The notes below the pieces were generated by a model. The model was not told the DNA's origin. It did no database searches and saw only the letters and a list, made by a program, of their open reading frames with translations. Source: Apostichopus japonicus (lineage: Eukaryota > Echinodermata > Holothuroidea > Aspidochirotida > Stichopodidae). From it: a DNA stretch of 64,000 nt. How positions within the stretch are numbered: position 1 is the first letter of the stretch; each line of letters opens with the position of its first letter. Shown one piece after another: positions 44,633 through 55,500 of the stretch. Where the stretch lies: NCBI RefSeq assembly GCF_037975245.1, contig NC_092564.1:1749984-1813983 (forward strand), written 5' to 3'. A program made the translations under genes and the position numbers.

Positions 44633-46157
44633 GGTTCCTTGCTTGTAAGGAATATTTACAAGGGAGCAGCACTGTCCTAAAATTGTTATGTGGTACTTAT
44701 TCAGAATTTTAACAAAACCAAATGAAACCTTGATCTCTAATAACTTTGCAATCAAAGGTTGCAGAGGAATCAACTTATGGACAATTTAGATCGGAATATG
44801 GCCACGAAAAATTCAAATAGCCAAAGAAACTAATACAGGTCACCTGAGGTCAAAGGTCACATAGATGCAGGTCCACTACTGGATTACAATAGCATAACTC
44901 CCAACCTTGATGGACATTTTTTTCTCAAGTTATTGCAAAAATACTAGTCTCTGACCCCTAATTGACCTTGGATCATATGACTGTTATGTTTGGAAACGAT
45001 CCCTTACCCCATTCACAACTAGTCCCAAAATATCAACCATGTCAGACCCTGTCAGTGGGAGTTTCACAAGTTATTACAAAAAAACAAAAACATTTTGACC
45101 CATAATTGACTTTTGATGACCTTGGATCACATAACGGTCATTTTGGAAAAAGGGCCCCTATTTCATTCACAACTTGTCCCAATATATCAGCCATGTCAGA
45201 CTTCATGACTAGTTGTTGCAAAATTTAGCATAAGTTGTCAGTTTTTTGCACATAAGCAACCTTGAATGACCTTGGATGACCTAATGGTTTTTATCAAAAA
45301 TGTTCCCCTGGATGATATGAAATCTGTCCTAAATGTGTTATGTGCTCTAATGTACACACACAATGTTATCGCTAATAAGGTATCAAAACCAACCTTTGGC
45401 CCCTCATGACTTGAGAACTGGATGTCCGATTGAAGAGGGAGTTGGTTTCCTACATAGTGCATAAAGAGCTCTATCAAATATCAAACTATTCACAAACTTT
45501 TTTTGTTTAGCCCTGTATCTCCTGAGATGAGCATATTTTTCAAGATTTGACATTTTGACCTCATGGTCAGATTTAGTCTGACACGCTGATTCCAAAAAGC
45601 AACATGACAAGTCTGAATGACCATCCTAACTGTACTTATTTTAACAAAAAACTTGACCTCTGATAACTTCACACACGAAGGTCGCACAGGGGTAAACCCA
45701 TGGACAATTTTGAAAGTAGCTTTGAGATCCGATTATATGCACGAAAATTCAAATAACCAAAGAAACTAATACAGGTCACCGGAGGTCAACCTGAGGTCAA
45801 AAGGTCACCAATAATTGGGTCGACTACTGGATTACAATAGCGTAACTCCCAACCTTGACAGACATTTCGTTCTCAAGTTATTGCAAAAATATTAGCTTTT
45901 GACCCCTCATTGACTTTTGTTGACATTGGATCACATGACTGTTATGTTTGGAAAAGATCCCTTACCCCATTCACAACTACTCCCAAAGTATCAATCATGT
46001 CGGACTCTGTCAATGGGAGTTATTGCTTTATTTTAATATTGTAGTTTTTGGCCTCTAACTGACCTTTGGTTTAGTCCAACTTTCCCTTGTTGAGTTACAG
46101 TGTACTCAAGCCAACCTGACTACATAGGTTCATTTGCTACAGCAACGAATAAAAAGT
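44633..46157 (-). mobile_element. Diverged second copy of the AGGTCA-rich element, inverted
   Basis: It starts GGTTCCTTGCT at 44633 like the other copy's end. Further on it carries reverse complements of that copy's segments: CATAACTCCCAACCTTGA, TCCCAAAATATCAACCATGT, TCTCAAGTTATTGCAAAAAT. It ends with GCCAACCTGA..CATAGGTTC-type sequence, the inverse of the other copy's left end. AGGTCA/TGACCT half-sites recur, including AGGTCAAAGGTCA near 44846. No transposase frame was seen. Confidence 0.65.
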
Positions 46158-49100
46158 TTTCCTTGCATGTTGTTTTTAAATTTGTAAAATATAATTTGTA
46201 AAATATGAAGAAATATGATGCAGCAGACAGAAAAAAGACGCTAACTTGACATGAAACACTTTTGTCATTGCACTTGTTATACAAAATTTTCTAGACATTT
46301 ATGTACATTTGACAATAAAATTATGGTTTACAATATACATAACAATATCTTCCCCGTCCTTTTGTAAACTGAGAGAAAGAAACTTAAGTCTGTAATAAGG
46401 ACTTTCCAAACAGTCTTGACATTATCAAGACACTTTACAACATTGTTCAGGTTCATACACGACTCGTTCATTATGATAAACCTCAAAAAAAAAAAATAAT
46501 AACAAATAGTGTCTATTATTTATTTACAATCATTAATAAAGTGTTAGGACACTTGCCTTCCTTTATGATAAAGTCATGAAGATAGAGCTCAACCAAATCT
46601 GAGCTTTACTTAAAATGATCTTCATGTTTAACCCTAAATGGAAGAAGGTTGGTAAACAGTGAAACATTAAAGTACTCCTCCTGATTGTATCAAAATACAA
46701 AAGCCAAGATCTTGTGTCACATGATATTCAAGGTACTTGGCTTAAATTGCCAGCAATGAAATAGCTACTACAATGGACCTGATTGCCGTTTAGAGCTGGA
46801 TAGCTCTATGCAAACTGGTGCTCCAAGTAAAAATCTTCACCAGATCACAAGAATTCTCAAGTGAAATATTAATTTAATATCTTCAGTCTTATTTTAAATT
46901 TCCTGTGGCAGTGACAGTTTTACTTCTATGGATCATTCATAGCTAAACAAAACCAATTTCTACCAACACAGGACCCACAAAATCCTTCTATTACTCTTGT
47001 AAATGCAAACAAACTTAAAGCTGTATTTTTCTGGCAACCAGCCAAAGCATACAACGAATCATAAGTTTGGTATATATGCTGCATACTTTAGTTAATTCTT
47101 CTTCTAAATGTAACTTTTCTGTTTCAGTAAAGGAAGACTGGAATACTACTCAAATTAACAGAATTTACTGAATTGAATGTAACCCAGATATGCCTACTTT
47201 AACCTATGTTAACTTCTGAGCAGCTTGTGGTCTTGAAAGAGATTATATGACACATTCCGAAGGAATCACTTAAATAAAGTAACAGCAGTTAAAAGGATTA
47301 TTATATTGACTGTACTTCACAGTGGTAGTAATCTCTCAAAAGCTACTGAACATCACAGTTTATATTATACAAATGTAAACCACTGGTTTCATAAGCAGTA
47401 ACACTGCAATACCCAAAGAGGCCAAATATTAAAGTCTATCAAACAACTTAGTTATTTTTTGTAAAAACTCAACTCAACCTGACAGTTGAAACAGAATTCA
47501 AGACAAGAGAATCTTGGTCCACACTGTCTGATGAAAGGCCAGGAAATGTAGGACTTTCTCTATCGGCAGAAATGTTAAGTCTGAATTCAAGATGATTGTG
47601 CTTGAAAAATATTTCAAATATTCGAAAACATTTTCCTTTAAGGTTAAACAGTAAAGCTTTATGAACTCAAGAGCACTTAATTGAAAACATTCTCAGGAGC
47701 AGAGTTTGAAAGGCAAATTCAACTTGAACAAAGAGGTGGCCCACAGCTTGATTTGGCAGGGGATGGGGGGGGGGGGGAGGGGAGACAGTAATATGTCTTA
47801 CATTTCATCAAAGCTTACTGGGTTGAGGAGGGTGATGATAATATGGCTTAAAATTCGTAAATTTACTAAGAGAAAAGTGCTTTGAAATAACTGACTAACT
47901 AATATCAACTATTGACTATGTCAAACTAACAAACATGTTGTCTCAAGGTTAACTGAATGAAATAAACCTTCAAAAGACAGTCATTCTCTTGCGATGGTTG
48001 GTAGCTAAAGAATAAAAATGCCAAAACAAGCAAATCATTTCAGCTACTATGTTAAAAAATTATGAGAAGTTCTTGACAAAATTTTATCAAATTTAAAAGA
48101 GAGATTTTGTAAATATGAAATTGTACACACACATACTGTAACTAACAATGCTAACAACATGATCACACAAAGTCCTTAGCCTACAAATGATACCGGAACT
48201 ATTGGCGAGGATTATTTTACCTTTGGTACTTTTTCTACTTTTGAATCTCACCATACTTTCATACGGTGGTTCTTACCCTCTGAAATATCTCTACTATCAG
48301 GTAGGACAGCATTAAGTTCAAAAAGTTTCTTAGTGTCATCACAATAAATAATTTTGCCTGAGAGAAGATGAGAAATGAACTGTTAGCAACCATTACTAAA
48401 GCAACCTGATATGTAAATGTATAAAGAATAACAAGCATGATGATTAAAAAGTGGCATTTTTGGTTATGGTCGCCTATTTACTCTAATTATTCCAAACTCA
48501 CCAAGGATGATTGAAAAATAAGAATATCAATTTAAAAAGAAACCAAGACCTCATCCTTTAAGTTTCACTGACTGAATTTTTAATAGCAAGAAATGAAATA
48601 GTATTAGTAATTTCTACAAGTTTGGTCACCAGGACACTTTCTCATACCAGTTGTAATATCGTGTGAAAATCAAATCTGAACTGCTCTAGAATTGTAAGTT
48701 TTTAGTTTTTCTTCAGTAAATGATCTAGATTGTTATCAGAGTTTTAGCACTGCATTCTTGAGTGGCATAAACATTGGAAATAAAATCAAAGCAAAAGCTG
48801 AGATTATTCTAGCAGACTCATTACCAAGGCCCAGACTCTGACATCAAAGGAGAATCTAGCCATCTCGTCTGTACCTGCAGACATTATAATTGTAAGATTT
48901 TATCTGCTATTTCATCATTTATTCCTTGTTGGATTCTCTCAGCCAACAAAATTATAAACACAAACAAGTCTTCTGAATATACCACATTTCCTAGACGGAT
49001 ATTATCGTTTCTGAATATTGTTCAGATATTATTTCAGATAGAAGACCTACTACTGCGTAGATAAATGCTGGACAATATGGTCTCCTGGACATCCGGAAGT

Positions 49101-49323
49101 AACGTCTCTTTGCCGTTGTTCTCTGAGGCTAATCCTTCCACCCCTCAACCTCTGTCAGAATGGTATGACTTCTGTCTTTCCTTGATCATTGATCCTTGAT
49201 CACACAGTTGGTGATCAGTTAATGATAGCTTCCTGACATGGTAAGTACAGCTTTTAAGAAACTTGCAGCAAGTCCGAACACCTCTATCTGTCTCTCTCTC
49301 TCTCTCTATTTGTATTTATCTGT
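46158..49323 (-). other. Dymeclin downstream region, possible 3' UTR
   Basis: AT-rich, with no exon-like sequence on either strand. It has a 13-base G run near 47766-47778 and a (TC)n patch at 49290-49308. A minus-strand AATAAA (TTTATT at 48918-48923) lies about 530 bp past the dymeclin stop, and another lies near 46519. Which one ends the transcript cannot be told. Confidence 0.4.
48918..48923 (-). terminator. Candidate dymeclin poly(A) signal
   Basis: AATAAA on the minus strand, the nearest one found downstream of the dymeclin stop. Proposed on position alone. Confidence 0.3.
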
Positions 49324-49445
49324 CTCTAAATATTAGGAGGAGCTCAGGGAAAATAACTCTACTCTATCTGGATTCCAGTAGAGGTTAGATGAGTGGTAGC
49401 AGATAGTCCATACGTAAGTCCATGCGTAAGGGATGAAGAACTCTA
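49324..49445 (-). pseudogene. In-phase duplicate of the dymeclin C-terminal coding end
   Basis: A 117-bp tandem copy of the terminal coding end lies directly after the stop, with CTCTAAATATTAGGAG at 49324 and 49441. It stays open in the dymeclin frame for 38 codons after TAA, encoding EFFIPYAW, YHSSNLYWNPDRVELF and a second stop at 49333-49335. It also carries a small internal repeat (TACGCATGGACT/TACGTATGGACT). It would be translated only by stop-codon readthrough. Confidence 0.85.
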
Positions 49446-49449
49446 AATA

Positions 49450-49593
49450 TTAGGAGCTCAGGGAAAATAACTCTACTCTATCTGGATCCCAGTAGAGGCT
49501 AGACGAGTGGTAGCAGAGAGTCCATACGTAAGGGATGAAGAACTCCTCTGGTTGTTCTTCTTCTACGTACTTAAACTTCAGTTCCGGGAATTT
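49450..49593 (-). CDS. DYM: DYM terminal coding exon (14)
   Basis: Phase 0; acceptor TCTCCACACCAG. Encodes [20 protein letters not shown] and [20 protein letters not shown], then ELFSLSS and TAA. It matches the human C-terminus through the aromatic YW-P motif. The last ~117 bp are duplicated downstream. Confidence 0.97.
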   Translation of the reverse strand, partial: KFPELKFKYVEEEQPEEFFIPYVWTLCYHSSSLYWDPDRVELFSLSS

Positions 49594-52500
49594 CTGGTGT
49601 GGAGAGAAATATAAGAGTTGAGTAGTTTAAGATCCCTTGGCCATTGTAGTATACCTCATCCTATTGGTTACATTATTAAAAAAAAACATGAGGCTGGGAC
49701 TCACCCAGGATAACCTGTCCCTGGGCCATTGTAGCACACCTAACCCTATAGGTTACATCACTATATCAAACATGAGGTAGGAACTCACCCTTAACCTGTC
49801 CCTGGGCCATGTAGCATACCTCACCCTATTGATTACATCACTATTTCAAACATGAGGCATGGACTCACCCTTAACCTGTCCCTGGGCCATTGTAGCATAC
49901 CTCACCCTATTGATTACATCACTATATCAAACATGAGGCATGGACTCACCCTTAACCTGTCCCTGGGCCATTGTAGCATACCTCACTCTATTGATTACAT
50001 CACTATATCAAACATGAGGCATGGACTCACCCTTAACCTGTCCCTGGGCCATTGTAGCATACCTCACCCTATTGGTTACATCACTATATCAAACATGAGG
50101 TAAGGACTCACCCTTAACCTGTCCCTGGGCCATTGTAGCATACCTCACCCTATTGGTTACATCACTATATCAAACATGAGGCATGGACTCACCCTTAACC
50201 TGTCCCTGGGCCTTTGCAGCATACCTCACCATATTGATTACATCACTATATCAAACATGAGGCATGGACTCACCCTTAACCTGTCCCTGGGCCATTGTAG
50301 CATACCTCACCCTATTGGTTACATCACTATATCAAACATGAGGCATGGACTCACCCTTAACCTGTCCCTGGGCCATTGTAACATGCTTTGTTTGATTAAA
50401 TCCAGGACCTGACCATCTGTCATGTTGTCTCCATGATGTTGATCAAAGCGATTGGAAAAGTATGTAAGTACCTGAAAGCAAAAACAGATAAAACCCAGTG
50501 GGTATGGAACATCATACACAAAAAAAATCTCACACAAGACTTGTGTTACACAGGCATGCAATATTCAACACAAACTCTCTCCAGAGTTTCCAGATAAAAT
50601 CCTTCCCCTCATCCCATACGGCCAACCCCCTCCCCCCACAACTTGAATTACCTTTGATGTTACAACAATCATATCTACAACTTACATTCCCAGATGGGGG
50701 ACCCTATCAACCTTCCCTCCCCCCCACCCCCCTGCAACTTCAATCACTTCTGATGTTGAAACAATCATATCTACAACTTACATTCCCAGATGAGGTACCC
50801 CATCCACCTGCCTTTTCCTGCAAATTGATGAAATATATGTTACCTATATTCCCAGATAACAGTTACATACAGTAACTAATCAGCACATTGACAAACCATT
50901 TAAGAATGAATCACTCATTGCAGGGAATACACTTCACTTACCGTATCTATGTTCTGTATAATATCCTGAAACTTTGGATGAGTTTTGAATCCAGCAAAGA
51001 GTTCTTGTTTGTAGAGTAAGGTGTAGACGAAGTGAGGATTGTGAGCCAGAGTATTTGAGAGGCAGGAATTAATGATCTCCAGCACCATTCTAACCACCTC
51101 CTCTAACACAGCTAAGTCTGAAAGCTAAGAGAAACGAATGAAAAAGAAGGCAACTCCAGTAAATTAATATTGCTTCTCCATCTTGCAGTTTAGTTAACTC
51201 CAGATGTAAACTCTAAATATCATGTACATGTATATTAGTATATAACTGAAGTATACTATAATAATGATGTCATATCATGTCATGTCATGTAATGTCATGT
51301 CATGTCATGTCATATATCGTCATTTCATATCATGTCATGCTATGTCATATCATATCATACCATGTCATGTAATGTCACGTCATATCATATCACGTCAGGT
51401 CATGTCATATCATATCATACCATGTCATATATCATGTCATGTAATGTCACGTCATATCATATCACGTCAGGTCATGTCATATCATATCATTTCAGGTCAC
51501 CTCACTTCACGTCACGTCAAGTCACTTCACTTCACGTCACATGTGTCACATCATGTCACATGTGTCATATAATATCATGTCATATAATGCACCAATATTC
51601 AATATAAACTCTACATACCATATATATCTATATAGTATATACACTCTACACCATGCTATAATAACAAGTTATGATGTAACTTTGTTATATAATGTTTCAA
51701 TTCACAAAGGGTAACATATTCAAAAACAAATATCAAAATCTAATATTGGAGAGTTCCAACTCTCTCCCCCCCCCCCTCTCCACTCTAATCCCACGTAATG
51801 CTAAAAAAACAACTATGATAATCTCACAGAACCAATATTTAGGGGTTCTATAACTGACATTTCTTCACAGATAAACAGAGGAGGTAATTCTGAGACCAAA
51901 CCTGTCATCAGCAGAATGTATAACATAATTTATTAGAGGTGGCTAAGGTATTTACGATCACTTCAGCTCTCATTTATTGATGAGATAGCATCTGGTTTCA
52001 AATTATCTGGTCTCATACACTGAATATAAGATGGAAACAGAAAACTTGGCAACTTTATGATAAACTTTTGATGACTACATTTCCAAACCTACCAAATCCT
52101 GCTGTTCCAATTCCTGGTCCTGCGTCAAACTTCCCTCTCGCTGAGCTGCTGCGATTGGTCGGAGTTGCGCTACAATTTTGTCGTGTTTCTTGATCAGCAG
52201 TTCAAACAAGCTGCACAATAAAATAACAAAATACAAGGGGAATAAAATATATTCAGTAGAACACAAACTAATTGGGTATGTTACAGTATGTGTACATTGA
52301 ACTCTTTTCAATCAATCTTGTACATAAATGTAAATGTTTTCTATGACTTGTTCTAAAAATTTATTTCTATTGCAAACTATAATTATGAAAAGATGAAACA
52401 TAATTTATGCCATTAAAAAAAGTATGAATTGTCCTCATATTTCTTTTAGAAAAGTTTTTGTTCAGACAAATCCCCAGCTGGACGAAACAAACTAGCTTTT

Positions 52501-55500
52501 GATATCAATTTAAAAAAAAAACAACAAGGAACAAACAGTGGGAGAAACATAGAGTGTCTAAAAGAAGTTTGTCTTTCAATAAATCATCCTGTTGAATTTG
52601 ATAGAAATGATGTTTGAAGGTACGCACACAAATAACTAATAAATAAATATCAAGACTACAAATCATATTCAAAGTTAGTTTCTATAATGTATCCTAAGGT
52701 GTCTATGATTTGTGTCTTGTTGGTGTAAAGTCATAAGCTGGAATTAAACCAATGCCCACTTTAATACATACAGGTTGTAAAAAATCTTACACATCACCAT
52801 ATATGCTTCACCAAACTACACTGTTCTAATGTGTATATTGTTCATGGGTAACACATTCACTGAACATTGTGTACATATCATTATTTTTTAACAGAACCAC
52901 ACCTACAACAGAAATATGCCCAGAATAACTTTAAACAAAGTTCACATTATGTACATATGACTTTAGAATTTTTTTTTTTGGCAGTAATTTACAAATATTT
53001 GACAAAAAGCATATCATATGTGGTTATATTTGTGGCATATCATGAAACAAATTTACACAGTCCATTGCTGGTGACACCTACCTGACAATTCTTTGTGAGA
53101 CGTACGGATGGAGAGAATGAAACTGAGAGGACATGTTGGCGAGAGCAGCAAGGCAATTGGTGTGAAGATATTTATCCTGAGAAAGGAAACAAGCTTATAT
53201 CAATGAATATTCACGAGTCTGATCCATGATTTGCATATAGAATGACACTCTTCTGCATTGTTCGTACCACAATACATAGCAAACAGAATCTGCAGACTTC
53301 ACGTTTACCAAAACAGGTCTTAAGAGATTAGACAATTGGGGAGATAAATGCACTTTTACTAATCTCTTGACAATTTTACCAAAGTTGCAAGTTGGTGACA
53401 AAAGTTGCAAGTTGTTGACATATACATATTGGATTACATGATCTTATAGTGAACCAAACTATTATTATGACATCTCCGATGACAGTATGGACTATAACTT
53501 ACCCTCATTCTGGTCATATTAAACTGTATTGTCCTGATTACAACCAGGACAATCAGACCACCTAAGGTTATTTCACTAATAGCAGATCAGTATGGACTAT
53601 AACTTACCCTCATTCTGGTCATATTAAACTGTATCGTCCTGATTACAACCAGGACTATCAGACCACCTAAGGTTATTTCACTAATAGCACGTTCTGTGTA
53701 CCATGTGACATGTTTCAGCATCTACAAAAACAAAACAACAACAGAATGATGTGATTTGTATTAACTGGTATACCACAAAATAAAACATACTGAATGTGTT
53801 AACAATGTTCACAAGGTACTGTCACTTCTTTGCCATGAATGTCACTACAAGCTTTACACTGCAACACTGGGTGGTAAAAACTGCTTCACTCTGGCCATGG
53901 ATTAGGTTTACAGGTATGATGTCGTTTCATTAAGAGAGCCACATCATACCAAACTCAATGACTAAGTACCACTGACACAAAATCCTGAATTCAATCTCAC
54001 AACATGCATCTGTAGAACATACATAGTAACATGTAGTAACCAATTCACAATTACTGAAAGTTGAAAGTCTTCACAAGATTATTTTCTACAACCCTTTGAT
54101 TTAGGGTTACAATTCACAGACTTAGCAATGACATGATAGGCTCTCTGCTACATCTTATATCATAAATGGTAGATTCTTTAACTCTATATCAAGTGTCTCA
54201 CTTGTGAGAAATTGTTAACATATTCTATTGTCTATCATGTTGGATATACATAGTAACATGTCAAAGTGATTTATGTATGAATTTATTCAAGCTCAAATTC
54301 CTCACACGTCTGACTTTTTACAACGTAACCTTTCAAACATGTACAATGCTGTCGGATTCTGAACTCACCAATTCGTGAACACACTTGTTGAACGTATCAT
54401 CTTCACTCAAGATAAGGAGCACAATAAGTGCCATATAAATGTGGTGTGAATTCTTTTCCTGGGCATCATACAATATTCTTAGTAACGGGATAATCTGTAA
54501 CAAACAAGTTCAAAAGTTATCACAAGATAATCTTAAACAATTTATTAATATGATTTAAACTTTGAAATCAAAAGAACCTCCCCAAAAGTAAATGTTTGAT
54601 ATCTAAACATTCTGTGACACAAAGTACTTGTAAACAATTTTCTTCTCAGCCACAAAATAAGCTCTGATAGTGCTTAAAAGTTTTCTTTTAATTTCAAAAG
54701 GAAATTATTCTTTACCCTGAAAGTATAAAGAAAAGCAATGAAAACTGACCAGCAAACTGAAAGGAAATTTTTGAAGCCAAGACTTTCCATTCAATTGTTC
54801 TTCCAGCAAATAATGTATCTGAAACTATATTTCTGAAAACTATAATTCAGGACACCTTACATAAATCTACTTCATCCTTACCAGAAGATCTATGTTAGTT
54901 CTGGCCAAGATGAATGTCCTAAAGTTGATGTTTTGATGCAATAATGAATAGAGTAACAGGGTAGATTGGTCATCGCTGAGGTGATTGCAGAAAGCCTCGT
55001 ACAGATTTGTAAAGTTGATCTTAAAGGGTGGTGGTGGTTGTCCTGTCATGTGTGATGGTAATCCTCCATCTGGTCAGGGAAGAGAATGACAAGTCATCCA
55101 TTTTAGTTTTATTAAAATCATATATTTTGTTTCTGTTTACATAATCTTCTGTATCTCTGTATCATTCCTTAAATACTTGGTTTACCTAATGTGCTTGCAT
55201 ATCCAATCACATAAATTCAAGACTACAATATATGATCTCAACTTATTGTGATAAATTCAGTGTTTGCTAAATTCCCCTAGAATGTAGTGAAAAGAGATAA
55301 AACACACTAGATACAACAGAACTAGATACAAGAAATGCATCTGGTTCTAACCTAACTTACATCTTTGTCACAAATTTCACTGTCATTATGTGATGAGCTT
55401 AATGTATAAACTAATGACAACATTTATAGACAACAAAAATATATCATAAAATTCACAGGAAACAAGAACTACAGTTAATTGCAGAAGGAAAAAAAACTGT

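Noticed and set aside
49852-50412. Plus-strand repeats [16 protein letters not shown]
   Set aside because: Antisense reading of the 81-bp array derived from dymeclin exon 13.
51264-51607. Open frames rich in Met/Ser/His/Cys
   Set aside because: Translation of the pentanucleotide satellite.
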